Assembly (NCBI RefSeq): GCF_017497975.1
Contig: NZ_JAGDEL010000010.1
Location: forward strand, 112,705 to 176,704
From: Metabacillus bambusae
GTDB lineage: Bacteria; Bacillota; Bacilli; Bacillales; Bacillaceae
Reading direction: 5' to 3'
DNA length: 64,000 nucleotides
Position numbers and translations under genes: made by a program. Below are positions 25,194-34,397 of the stretch, in pieces. The notes below the pieces were generated by a model. The model searched no databases, was not told where the DNA came from, and saw only the letters and a list, made by a program, of their open reading frames with translations. The stretch's first letter is position 1, and each line of letters opens with the position of its first letter.

Positions 25194-26828
25194 TTAAATA
25201 TGCAGGCTGTTCCCTTGAATTAGAGCTTTAATTCTAAAAGCTAAACGTAACCTTAATGTTTCTTCTGGTTCTTTCAAACTTCTGCCGATAATTTCCTCGC
25301 ATTTTTCTAAACGATAAATCACAGTATTGCGGTGTACATAAAGCCGCTTTGCTGTTTCAGACATTTGACAATGTGTTTCTAAATAAACAGCCAACGTTTG
25401 TAGTAGTACTTGATGATCCCTTCTTGGTTCATTGGCAAATGCTTGAAATGTATCTGTATAAAACTTTTTTAATTGATCAAAAGGAACCATACGTAAAATT
25501 TCTGGAACCTCCTTAGGTTGGTATATTTCAATGAATTGTTTCTTTCCGGACATCTTTCCGTAATATAGGGCGTCAGTTGCTTCTTTGTATGAGGTAGGAA
25601 CTTGGATGAGTTGTTCAGCGTAATTACTAATACCAAATGAAAGTTCCTCTTGGAAGTGAGCAGAAATCTTTATTTGTATTTTCTTTAAAAATGAGAGGAA
25701 CGGTTGTTCAATCCCTTTCCATCCGCTTTTCATTTCCATTAGTAAGATGTATGATTGATCGATTGTGAAAAAGTGTATTTTTTGATGAAATCTTTGAAGT
25801 TCTGACTCAATTGTATCGTAAATCAGTTCCTGCTCGGACTGGTATTGCATCAAAGTAAGATTCTTCTCTTCATCATCTATTTTACCAACTGCACAAACAT
25901 ATCGTTGTTCATTTACTATCTCAAACTCTTTAGCTCTACTGATTACCTCTTCGGTGGTGGAAAATGCTCCTTTAATAAAGTTGGTAAAAAACTCGTTTTG
26001 GATACGTCTTGTATTTTGCTTAAGTGCATTTTCTTTCATTAATTCAAATGCAATAACATTTGTTGCTTGTTTAATGGTTAAAATCGTTGAGCGATCTGAT
26101 AATGGTATAGATCCTAATGTACATAGGTAACTATACTGTTTATGTGTATAAACAGGGAATAGCGTGATTGTCTCTCGAGTTTCGTTTAATAATGAGAAAG
26201 CAGTCATTGTTGTTTTAGGGAAATGAAAGTAATGGCCGGTGGCAATTAATAATTCGATGTTTTCGTAAAGTTTTAAATTGTGAATTTTCTTTCTTCCTAT
26301 TGGCTGTAATTGATGATTGAGCAGGACAACAGGTAAGCGAATAAGAGAAGATAAACTCTCAAGGATTTTATGTATGCCTTGCCCACTCATAATATGATTT
26401 GTAAATTGCTGATGTGTTTGCATGGCTTGATGAAGTTCATTTGTACGAATATCAAGGATATAACTGAGCGACTTATTTACAATATCGCCTAGTGAAGTGT
26501 AAATAGGTAATTCTAAAAGTGGGAAGTGAAGTTCATTTGCAAGTGAAATAGCTGCTTTAGGTATTTCTTGTAGAAATCGCTTTGTTTTAATTCCTAATCC
26601 CGAACATCCTTGTTTATTCATCTCTATAATAAGAAGTAAAAGTGAATCAAGATCATCCTTGAAATGGAAGGCTGTCGTTACGAGTAATTCATCCTTCTTT
26701 AAAAAGTGAATAATATCAGGAGCATCCATCATATTTACAGTACTTACTTCACGATCAACACCATATTTTCCTGCGATTAATTCTGCACCGTTGAACTGGG
26801 GAAGATCTATTAATTCACTTATTCTCAT
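25194..26828 (-). CDS. pucR: PucR-family regulator of purine catabolism
   Basis: 544 residues from ATG 26828 after AGGAGGAG. An N-terminal PucR sensor domain (residues about 1-125, beginning MRISELIDLPQFNGAELIAG) and a central region precede a C-terminal PucR-type helix-turn-helix (TAKRLYVHRNTVIYRLEKCE). B. subtilis PucR activates purine/allantoin degradation genes, with allantoin-pathway compounds as effectors. It is divergent from the first gene of the island, which supports that role. Confidence 0.9.
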   Translation of the reverse strand: MRISELIDLPQFNGAELIAGKYGVDREVSTVNMMDAPDIIHFLKKDELLVTTAFHFKDDLDSLLLLIIEMNKQGCSGLGIKTKRFLQEIPKAAISLANELHFPLLELPIYTSLGDIVNKSLSYILDIRTNELHQAMQTHQQFTNHIMSGQGIHKILESLSSLIRLPVVLLNHQLQPIGRKKIHNLKLYENIELLIATGHYFHFPKTTMTAFSLLNETRETITLFPVYTHKQYSYLCTLGSIPLSDRSTILTIKQATNVIAFELMKENALKQNTRRIQNEFFTNFIKGAFSTTEEVISRAKEFEIVNEQRYVCAVGKIDDEEKNLTLMQYQSEQELIYDTIESELQRFHQKIHFFTIDQSYILLMEMKSGWKGIEQPFLSFLKKIQIKISAHFQEELSFGISNYAEQLIQVPTSYKEATDALYYGKMSGKKQFIEIYQPKEVPEILRMVPFDQLKKFYTDTFQAFANEPRRDHQVLLQTLAVYLETHCQMSETAKRLYVHRNTVIYRLEKCEEIIGRSLKEPEETLRLRLAFRIKALIQGNSLHI

Positions 26829-27041
26829 GTTTTCTCCTCCTGTTCTTTTGAGTGATTACAAGTTTCTTATGTTTTTAATGAGAATTTTAGACAATATAAA
26901 CAATAAATTTAGTAAATGTTCTACATATATGTGAATGATTTTAAAGGATGTTTATTTTAAAATCAATATATATATTACTAAATATGTTAACTTTTATAAC
27001 AATCTACGATAGGAAAAATAACTGGAATAGGGGGGATTAGG

Positions 27042-28286
27042 TTGGTTATAAACGAGAAATCACCTGCCTTATTCGGACAAATTGAAGAGATGGTGGAGTG
27101 GTTAGGTTCATTCGGAAAAAGTAAAAGTAATGGTGTTACAAGGCAATTGTATTCAAATGAATGGCGATGTGCACAACAAGCACTTGAGAAACGGATGAAA
27201 AAGATTGGATTAGATGTCTATTTTGATGATGTTGGTAATCTATTTGGAAGATTAACAGGTAGTCAAGAAGATTCTACTACTATATTAACAGGATCTCATA
27301 TTGATACTGTCATTGATGGTGGAAAGTATGATGGAGCATATGGTGTCATTGCTGGCATGATAGCTATGCAGTATTTATTTGAATATTATGGAGTTCCTAA
27401 AAAGAATATAGAGGTTGTTTCATTGTGTGAGGAAGAGGGGAGTCGCTTCCCAATGACATATTGGGGATCTGGTAATATTACTGGTGTAAGAACCATGGAG
27501 GATGTTCGAAATTTAGTGGATCTTCAAGATACTTCTTTTATAAAAGCGATGCACGAATCAGGGTTTGGTCAAGGAGAATATCGACAACCAAAACGAGATG
27601 ACATTGATTGTTTTGTAGAACTTCATATAGAGCAAGGTGAAGTATTAGAAAGAGAAGAAAAGTCTATTGGGATAGTAAGTCATATTGTTGGGCAAAGAAG
27701 ATATGAAATTACCGTTATTGGGGAGAGTAATCATGCGGGTACGACACCGATGGCTTGGCGAAAAGATGCGTTGTATGTAGCATCTGGGCTTATTCAATTA
27801 CTTATTCAGAAAGCAAGAGAGACAAATTCAGATTTAGTAGCAACAGTAGGTCAGATAAATTTAGAGCCAAATATTGCAAATGTTATTCCTGGTAAGGCTA
27901 CATTTACTATTGACATTCGCCATAGTGAAGATGATGTTATTGACCGATTTTCTATGGGTATCTTTAAAGAATTTCAGTCGATTACGGATAGCCATAATAC
28001 TGAATTAAGGATTAAAAATTGGATGAATGAAAAGCCGGTAAAAATGTGTGAAAAATTGATTGAAATTTCTGAATCGATTTTAAACAAAGATCAAACCCCT
28101 TATAAAAAAATGGCGAGCGGGGCGGGTCATGATTCACAAGTATTTGGTTCGTTTTGTCCAACCTCTTTATTATTTGTACCAAGTCATAAAGGGATCAGTC
28201 ATTCACCACATGAATTTACTAGTACAGAGGATTTAGAAAAAGGAATTCGACTATTAATAAAGGTTTTATATGAATTAGCCTATTAA
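27042..28286 (+). CDS. pucF: Allantoate amidohydrolase (PucF/AllC type)
   Basis: 414 residues from TTG 27042 after GGGGGG. It is an M20-family binuclear metal hydrolase with GSHIDTV, GGKYDGAYGV, CEEEGSRFPMTYWGS and FVELHIEQGEVLE. A dimerisation domain contains SNHAGTTPM, and GAGHDSQVF completes the metal site. The family includes allantoate amidohydrolases, ureidoglycolate hydrolases and carbamoylases; the neighbouring PucR, PucG and allantoinase favour allantoate to ureidoglycine. 15 bases separate it from pucG. Confidence 0.85.
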   Translation: MVINEKSPALFGQIEEMVEWLGSFGKSKSNGVTRQLYSNEWRCAQQALEKRMKKIGLDVYFDDVGNLFGRLTGSQEDSTTILTGSHIDTVIDGGKYDGAYGVIAGMIAMQYLFEYYGVPKKNIEVVSLCEEEGSRFPMTYWGSGNITGVRTMEDVRNLVDLQDTSFIKAMHESGFGQGEYRQPKRDDIDCFVELHIEQGEVLEREEKSIGIVSHIVGQRRYEITVIGESNHAGTTPMAWRKDALYVASGLIQLLIQKARETNSDLVATVGQINLEPNIANVIPGKATFTIDIRHSEDDVIDRFSMGIFKEFQSITDSHNTELRIKNWMNEKPVKMCEKLIEISESILNKDQTPYKKMASGAGHDSQVFGSFCPTSLLFVPSHKGISHSPHEFTSTEDLEKGIRLLIKVLYELAY

Positions 28287-28300
28287 GGGAGGAGAAAACA

Positions 28301-29545
28301 ATGAATACTTTTCATGAAATAAATACACCGTTACGAACGATAATGACTCCAGGACCTGTTGAAGTGGACCCAAGGGTTTTGCGTGCTATGAGTACACCGA
28401 TACTTGGGCAGTTTGATCCAGCGTTTACACAGATGATGAATGAAACAATGGAAATGCTTCGTCGTGTGTTTCAAACAAAAAACAAGTGGGCATTTCCGAT
28501 CGATGGAACATCTCGTGCTGGTATTGAAGCTGTTTTATGTAGTGTTTTAGAACAGGGTGATAGAGTTTTAATCCCGATATATGGAAGGTTTGGACATTTG
28601 TTAACGGAAATCGCTGAGCGAAATGGTGCTGATATCCACATCATGGAATGTGAATGGGGAGAAGTGTTTGATCAAGAAGAAATTATTAGTGAAATAAAAA
28701 GGGTAAAACCAAAAGTGGTAGCGATTGTCCATGGTGAAACATCAACTGGATGTATACAGCCTTTAGATAAGATTGGGCCTGCCTGCCGAGAGCTTGATGT
28801 ATTATGTATCGTGGATGCGGTTGCAACGATAGGTGGAACAGAGGTAAAAGTAGATGAATGGCAGCTTGATGCAGTAATAGGCGGCACCCAAAAGTGCTTA
28901 TCTGTCCCATCTGGTATGGCTCCTATTACGTATAATGAGCGTATTGAACAGATTATCACTGTTCGTAAAAAGGTGGAAAAAGGAATTGCGACAGAACATG
29001 ATTTTTTAGATGTGAAGCAGCAGCCAATTCGTAGTAACTATTTTGACTTAAGTCAGCTGCAAGATTATTGGGGACCGAGGAGGTTAAATCATCATACCGA
29101 AGCCACATCAATGCTTTACGCATTACGGGAAGGGATACGTATTGTTTTACAAGAAGGACTAAAGGAACGATTTGAACGCCATCGTTTACATGAAAAAGCA
29201 CTTGTAGAAGGAATTAAAGCGATGGGCTTGGAATTATTTAATGATGTCCCTTGGAAGCTGCCTATGGTTACATGTATAAACATTCCAGTTGGTATCGACG
29301 GTGATTCAGTAAGAACAATGCTTCTCCAACAGTTTGGGATAGAAATTGCAAGTTCATTTGGACCTCTGCACGGGAAGATTTGGAGAATCGGATCGATGGG
29401 ATACAGCTGCCGAAAGGAAAATATCTTGTTTGTGCTGGCTGCTCTTGAGGCTGTGCTTATTCGTCATGGTGCATCACTTCAAGTAGGGAAAGGATTACAA
29501 GCTGCACTTACTGTATATGAGGTATCCCATTTAGTCGTGAAATAG
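28301..29545 (+). CDS. pucG: (S)-ureidoglycine-glyoxylate aminotransferase PucG
   Basis: 414 residues after GGGAGGAG. A class V PLP aminotransferase beginning LRTIMTPGPVEVDPRVLRAM, with the cofactor lysine at residue 198 in GGTQKCLSVPSG. It closely follows the B. subtilis PucG pattern, which transfers an amino group from ureidoglycine to glyoxylate, giving oxalurate and glycine. Alanine-glyoxylate aminotransferases are the nearest alternative; context favours PucG. Confidence 0.88.
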   Translation: MNTFHEINTPLRTIMTPGPVEVDPRVLRAMSTPILGQFDPAFTQMMNETMEMLRRVFQTKNKWAFPIDGTSRAGIEAVLCSVLEQGDRVLIPIYGRFGHLLTEIAERNGADIHIMECEWGEVFDQEEIISEIKRVKPKVVAIVHGETSTGCIQPLDKIGPACRELDVLCIVDAVATIGGTEVKVDEWQLDAVIGGTQKCLSVPSGMAPITYNERIEQIITVRKKVEKGIATEHDFLDVKQQPIRSNYFDLSQLQDYWGPRRLNHHTEATSMLYALREGIRIVLQEGLKERFERHRLHEKALVEGIKAMGLELFNDVPWKLPMVTCINIPVGIDGDSVRTMLLQQFGIEIASSFGPLHGKIWRIGSMGYSCRKENILFVLAALEAVLIRHGASLQVGKGLQAALTVYEVSHLVVK

Positions 29546-29653
29546 TAGTAAATACGATTTGGTTGATAATGAAAATAAGGCGAGAGTCCTAAGATTACTT
29601 TAGAAGATGATTTGAAACGAAAGAAAATTTCTGTTCATATGGAGGGGACGATG

Positions 29654-30832
29654 ATGAATGATAAATGGAGTGCATTCGTAGATAAGGATTTGGCCATTGA
29701 ACCAGCAGTGTCTGGACAGTTAGATGGTTTAACATTTGCGGTAAAAGATGTAATTGCAATTCGAGGGTATACAAGTGGAGCGGGGAATCCTGATTGGCTC
29801 CGAACACATGATCCGGCAAAACAACATGCACCGGTCATAAGTCTCCTTCTCAATCATGGAGCAAAGCTTAATGGAACTACACATACAGATGAGCTTATGT
29901 ACAGTTTGAATGGTGAGAATTTTCATTACGGAACACCTGTAAACCCTAAGGCACCTGGTCATATTCCAGGTGGATCCTCCAGCGGATCGGCAGTTGCAGT
30001 TTCTTCTAGTCTCGTAGACTTTGCATTAGGAACAGATACAGGGGGATCTGTTCGTATCCCTTCTTCCTATTGTGGAATCTATGGTTTTCGACCTACGCAC
30101 GGTGTAGTCCCAATTGAAGAAGTAATACCTTTAGCGAAAAGCTTTGATACTGTTGGCTGGATGGCTAGAGAACCACAGTTATTACTGAATGTTGGTCAAA
30201 TACTTATAGAGAATCAAAGTAAGAATGGGCGTTTTAATCGAATTTTCTTAGGAGAAGACGCTTGGGATCTGTTGGATAAAGAAAACAAAGAGGCTTTATT
30301 AGCTTGTATTCCTTCAGTAGAAGAAATAACGGATGACATTGAGCGGGTACAAATATCGGAAGAGGGTTTAGGGGTATGGGCGAATACGTTTCGTACCATT
30401 CAAGGAATTGAGATTTGGGAGGAACATGGTGAATGGATTCGAAAGGAAAATCCAACATTTGGACCTGGTATTGCAGAAAGATTCCAATGGACAAGTGCAT
30501 TGAAAAAAAGTGAGAGTAAATCTCAATATGAATTAAGAGAAAAAATTCGCGAATCGATGTCAAACCTTTTAGGGGAAGAAGGGTTATTAATCATTCCAAC
30601 TGCTCCAGGATCAGCACCGTTATTACATTTACATGGAGATAAAGCAGAGCAATATCGAGCGAAAACCATGCAGCTATCATGTATCGCTGGCTTAGCAGGC
30701 CTACCTCAGGTTACGCTTCCTGTTGCAGAAGTGAACGGACTTCCGATAGGATTATCGTTTATCGCTAATCATAATCAGGACCTGAAATTATTAAGTTGGG
30801 CAAATGAATTTTTTGAGAAAAGGACTGTTTAA
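29654..30832 (+). CDS. Amidase-signature hydrolase, possible ureide/oxalurate amidase
   Basis: 392 residues from ATG 29654, six bases after GGAGGGG; other in-frame starts are too close or lack a site. The Ser-cis-Ser-Lys triad is complete: Lys in FAVKDV, Ser in GGSSSGSAVAV and Ser in TDTGGSVRIP. Shorter than GatA and without an allophanate hydrolase C-terminal domain. Being third in the ureide operon, it may hydrolyse a carbamoylated product such as oxalurate, but the substrate is inference only. Confidence 0.8.
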   Translation: MNDKWSAFVDKDLAIEPAVSGQLDGLTFAVKDVIAIRGYTSGAGNPDWLRTHDPAKQHAPVISLLLNHGAKLNGTTHTDELMYSLNGENFHYGTPVNPKAPGHIPGGSSSGSAVAVSSSLVDFALGTDTGGSVRIPSSYCGIYGFRPTHGVVPIEEVIPLAKSFDTVGWMAREPQLLLNVGQILIENQSKNGRFNRIFLGEDAWDLLDKENKEALLACIPSVEEITDDIERVQISEEGLGVWANTFRTIQGIEIWEEHGEWIRKENPTFGPGIAERFQWTSALKKSESKSQYELREKIRESMSNLLGEEGLLIIPTAPGSAPLLHLHGDKAEQYRAKTMQLSCIAGLAGLPQVTLPVAEVNGLPIGLSFIANHNQDLKLLSWANEFFEKRTV

Positions 30833-30965
30833 AAATATAAGCTAAAGATAGACAGCTAATTTTAACTTTTACTTATAGTTAATCTACTTATTAAGAACTT
30901 TTTTGCATAACAATTAAGGAGAATTATGTAAAAAGCATTTTATGATTGATATAAGGAGAACAGAT

Positions 30966-31835
30966 ATGATACTAGCAACCGTGAATGCAGAAGGAGAAGA
31001 AATCGCTGCAATTATTTCTGGTGATAAAGTAATTTCAATGAATACGATAAACGAGATAGTGGGAAAAAATTGGAGTAAAGGCCTTTTTGATATTTTACAA
31101 AAGGGACAATTAGCTGATATAACTTTGTGGTATAACGAAGAGGGGAAGAGTAAACTGAATCAGTCCCCTCATATTCTTGCAGAAGAAATTACATATGCAC
31201 CACTCTATCGTAATCCAGGGAAAATCTGGGGAGTCGGCATGAACTATATGGAAAAAGCAATAGAATTGTCAGGGAAGCCTCCTGAAGAAGAACCGGTTAT
31301 GTTTATGAAACCTGATACTAGCTTAATTGGTTCTGAGGAATCTATTGTGCTGCCGCCTCAGTCTAGTATAGTAACAGCAGAAGCTGAACTTGGAATCATT
31401 ATTGGAAAAACATGCAAAGATGTTAAGGAATGTGATGCATCAAGTGTTGTAGCTGGTTTTACTACTACATTAGATATGACTGCGAAGGATATTCATGCTA
31501 AAAACCCACGTTATATGCAACGATCTAAAAGTTTTGATACATTTTTTAGTTTTGGTCCGTATTTTATAACTGTTGATGAATTTTCTAACATTAAGGATCT
31601 TACTGTAGAAACTGTTTTAAATGGAGAAGTTCATCATCGTAATGTCGTAGCAAATATGATGTACCAGCCCTGGTGGATTGTATCTTTTTTTTCTCATAGT
31701 ATGACTTTACATCCAGGGGATATTATTATGACAGGTACGCCTGGATCCGTTATAATTCGTCATGGCGATGTAGTAGAATGCAAAATTAATGGGTTTAAAA
31801 ATTTACTAAACCCTGTAAAAGGAGTTCCTCGATAG
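30966..31835 (+). CDS. Fumarylacetoacetate hydrolase (FAH) family protein
   Basis: 289 residues from ATG 30966, after AAGGAGAA; the longer frame lacks a site. An FAH domain carries WGVGMNYMEKA, MFMKPDTSLIGSEESIVLPP, the metal-binding AEAELGIIIGK, and the C-terminal GDIIMTGTPGS. Family members cleave or hydrate 2-oxo acids (hydratases, acylpyruvases, decarboxylases). It is the fourth gene in the ureide cluster; the substrate is unknown. Confidence 0.85.
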   Translation: MILATVNAEGEEIAAIISGDKVISMNTINEIVGKNWSKGLFDILQKGQLADITLWYNEEGKSKLNQSPHILAEEITYAPLYRNPGKIWGVGMNYMEKAIELSGKPPEEEPVMFMKPDTSLIGSEESIVLPPQSSIVTAEAELGIIIGKTCKDVKECDASSVVAGFTTTLDMTAKDIHAKNPRYMQRSKSFDTFFSFGPYFITVDEFSNIKDLTVETVLNGEVHHRNVVANMMYQPWWIVSFFSHSMTLHPGDIIMTGTPGSVIIRHGDVVECKINGFKNLLNPVKGVPR

Positions 31836-31916
31836 GCCATTTACTATTGTATGAATAACATCATAGCGAGCAAGTCAAGCCTTTCTTAGAAAGTGCTTGG
31901 CTTGTTTTGTTTTTTC

Positions 31917-32085
31917 TAGGAAATTATAAAATTCTTGTACTGTGGATAAGCGCTTAGCATCCAGCTCTAGCGCCTAGCCCCTCGAGGTCATAAGCTAATT
32001 TAGAATTGAAGGCAAAGAACGCCTTCTATTCTAAATTAGCTTATTTGCCTTATGTTGATCAAGGCGCTTGCACTTTTGTTCATAG
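31917..32085. repeat. fold-back intergenic repeat, copy C
   Basis: Same plan as copy B: lead-in, AGCGCCTAGCCCCTCGAGGT, then inner arms ATAAGCTAATTTAGAAT and ATTCTAAATTAGCTTAT. Relative to B, both arms changed together (GATAA to GCTAA and TTATC to TTAGC), keeping the pairing. Confidence 0.88.
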
Positions 32086-32227
32086 GGAAATTCTTTCAAT
32101 AGACAAATCCTTTGATGTTTTCGATTCTGGGAATTTTGTATTTGTAAAAAATATGTTCTTCATTAATCCCGCTTCGGCCAAATTTCAAAAGCTATACTAA
32201 ATGAATTTATGCTTATGTAATATAACT

Positions 32228-32345
32228 TCTCTTAATTTTGGTTAAAAAGCACAAAGAAATATCGGAAAATTCACATATCTCCTAATGAATTTTAAAAACA
32301 GCTAGTATAAACTGTTATTAAAGTCTAATGTTAGTTTTCGTTACA
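32228..32345 (+). promoter_or_regulatory. leader shared with allantoinase; TTGGTTAA element
   Basis: This stretch before the YfcC-type transporter resembles the stretch before allantoinase (about 34190-34312). Shared pieces include TTGGTTAA (32238-32245), GGAAAATTCACAT, CTAATGAA and ATAAACTG in the same order. TTGGTTAA is the core of the PucR box as I recall it (WWWCNTTGGTTAA); the left part of the box is not matched. Confidence 0.6.
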
Positions 32346-32415
32346 TTAAATGTGAGTATATGTAACTGTATATGTAAAGTGTAAAACCTATCTATACTGA
32401 AAGGATGGAATAAAA

Positions 32416-33867
32416 ATGGCGATAGAAAGAAGTGTAAATGTATCTAAAGGTATTCACAATGAACTTCAAGTAGTAAAAAAGAAGTTCGTAATGCCGCATA
32501 TTTATGTCATTTTATTTTTATTTATTGTACTTGCGGGAATAGCTACTTATTTCGTTCCGGCGGGTGTATACGAAAGAATTCCAGGGCCAGAAGGGAGAAC
32601 AACGATTGATCCGAATTCATATCAACGAGTTGAACAGACACCTGTTGGTTTGACTGACTTTATGACAGCAATACCAAGGGGGTTAGTAGCTGCTGGTGAG
32701 GTTGTGTTTTTTACCTTTATTATTGGAGGAATTTTTGTCGTAATCAGAAAAACGGGACTTATTGAAATCGGGGTAGATAGGCTAACGAGGAAATTTGCGA
32801 CAAGAAGTATTGTGTTAATTCCGGTATTAATGGTTGTGTTTGCTACTGTTTGTAGTTTGATTGGCACCCAGGAATTAAGTTTAGTGTATGTTCCAGTTAT
32901 TCTGCCATTAATGATCGCTTTAGGTTATGACTCAATGGTGGCTGCTGCTGTAGCTTTAGTAGCAACGACTGCAGGATTTATGACGGGCTTTCTTAATCCG
33001 ATTAATACAGGTCTAGGTCAAAAGATATCAGGGCTTCCAGTGTTCTCGGGGATCGAGTTACGGTTTATAGCTTTTGTTGTATTTGCCTTAGTGGGAATCC
33101 TTTATATTATTCGCTATGCTCAAAAAGTGAAAAGAAATCCAGAAACTAGCTTAGTTTATGAAGAAGATTCAAGTAAAAGATCGGTTTATCTAAATAAAAC
33201 CGCAGTGGACAAGCGTCGTGCAACAACTCGTCAAAAGGTTGCTTCAGTTATCTTGTTAGGCTTTTTCTCATTGCTTGTTTATGGGGTATTGATGAAAGGT
33301 TGGTTTATGTTAGAGATGGCAGGACTGTTCATTATCATGGGTATTGTGATTGGACTGATTGCTGGCTTAAAACTAACAGATATTTGTGAAGGATTTAATG
33401 AGGGTTTCCGTGAAGTGTTGGTTGGCGCAATTATAATTGGTATAGCCAGAGCGGTTGCTGTTGTCATGGAAGATGGTCAAGTGATGGACACGATTGTGAA
33501 TAGCTTAGGTTCGGTTGTTGGTGAGTTTCCAGCGGTATTTAGCGCGATTGGGATGTTTTTTGTACAAATGTTGTTTAGTTTTTTGGTTCCGTCTGGTAGC
33601 GGTCAAGCTTTGGTTACAATGCCGATTTTGGCACCACTTTCAGACCTAATTGGGGTAACAAGACAAACGGCCGTCTTAGCCTATCAATTTGGCGATGGAC
33701 TTGGAAATATTTTATTTCCCACATCGGGATACTTTATGGCGACACTTGCACTAGCTGGTGTTTCGTGGCAAAAGTGGGTTCGTTTTTACTTGCCATTGTT
33801 TTTAATATGGTTTTCGCTTTCGGTGTTTTTCCTTATTATCGCTCAAATGATTCAGTGGAATGGTTGA
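32416..33867 (+). CDS. YfcC-type integral membrane transporter
   Basis: 483 residues with about 12 hydrophobic helices and the YfcC/DcuC-family hallmarks TYFVPAGVYER, GTQELSLVYVPVILPLMIALG, TGFLNPINTGLGQ, LVPSGSGQALVTMPIL and QFGDGLGNILFPTSGYFMA. AAAGGATGG precedes the ATG. Related proteins move dicarboxylates or amino acids; its place between the FAH gene and allantoinase, plus the shared leader, suggests a ureide or degradation product. Ends in a strong terminator. Confidence 0.85.
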   Translation: MAIERSVNVSKGIHNELQVVKKKFVMPHIYVILFLFIVLAGIATYFVPAGVYERIPGPEGRTTIDPNSYQRVEQTPVGLTDFMTAIPRGLVAAGEVVFFTFIIGGIFVVIRKTGLIEIGVDRLTRKFATRSIVLIPVLMVVFATVCSLIGTQELSLVYVPVILPLMIALGYDSMVAAAVALVATTAGFMTGFLNPINTGLGQKISGLPVFSGIELRFIAFVVFALVGILYIIRYAQKVKRNPETSLVYEEDSSKRSVYLNKTAVDKRRATTRQKVASVILLGFFSLLVYGVLMKGWFMLEMAGLFIIMGIVIGLIAGLKLTDICEGFNEGFREVLVGAIIIGIARAVAVVMEDGQVMDTIVNSLGSVVGEFPAVFSAIGMFFVQMLFSFLVPSGSGQALVTMPILAPLSDLIGVTRQTAVLAYQFGDGLGNILFPTSGYFMATLALAGVSWQKWVRFYLPLFLIWFSLSVFFLIIAQMIQWNG

Positions 33868-34006
33868 TTGTAAAATGTTCGAGAAATGTTGTTTTATAAA
33901 ACGTGGATCTATCCTTTTCTTAGAAAGGAGTTAAGAATAGTTACTAAAAAACTGTGATCCGTTTATGCTCAATTTTCAGAGTATGATTGGAAATAGTTGT
34001 TTTGTT

Positions 34007-34053
34007 AAAAACGTTTAAAGCAATGAGGGGAATCCTCTGCTTTAAACGTTTTT
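34007..34053 (+). terminator. terminator after the YfcC-type gene
   Basis: A perfect 16-bp stem (AAAAACGTTTAAAGCA / TGCTTTAAACGTTTTT) followed by ATTTTTA. Confidence 0.92.
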
Positions 34054-34189
34054 ATTTTTATGTCTGTTTTATTGTGGGTTTCTAAATGAAGAAGGTTAAT
34101 CATGCTTTGTGATCAATATGATGATTTTTGGTATGTATTTACCTAGTTAGGGATGTATCAAGAGTGTTTTTCTGGTTGGTGAAATTAAT

Positions 34190-34312
34190 CCTTTTCTTTT
34201 TGGTTAAACGGTACAAATATATATTGGAAAATTCACATTTCTTCTAATGAAATATAATAACAGATATTATAAACTGATAATAAATCAAATGTTAGGTTTT
34301 TTAACATATTAA
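34190..34312 (+). promoter_or_regulatory. leader shared with the YfcC-type gene; TTGGTTAA element
   Basis: Second copy of the related leader, with TTGGTTAA at 34200-34207 and GGAAAATTCACAT downstream, about 190 bases before allantoinase. The other copy is about 170 bases before its gene. The preserved order over ~110 bases suggests a duplicated control region. Confidence 0.6.
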
Positions 34313-34397
34313 GTATTATTTCTTCTAGTATCACTTATTTTGTTCTAATGAAATTCTGGGTTGTGACGCATGAAAGCTATGTAAAGGAGTAATAAAC

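Noticed and set aside
32006..32200. 64-codon frame
   Set aside because: Starts in the fold-back repeat copy C and lacks a ribosome site.
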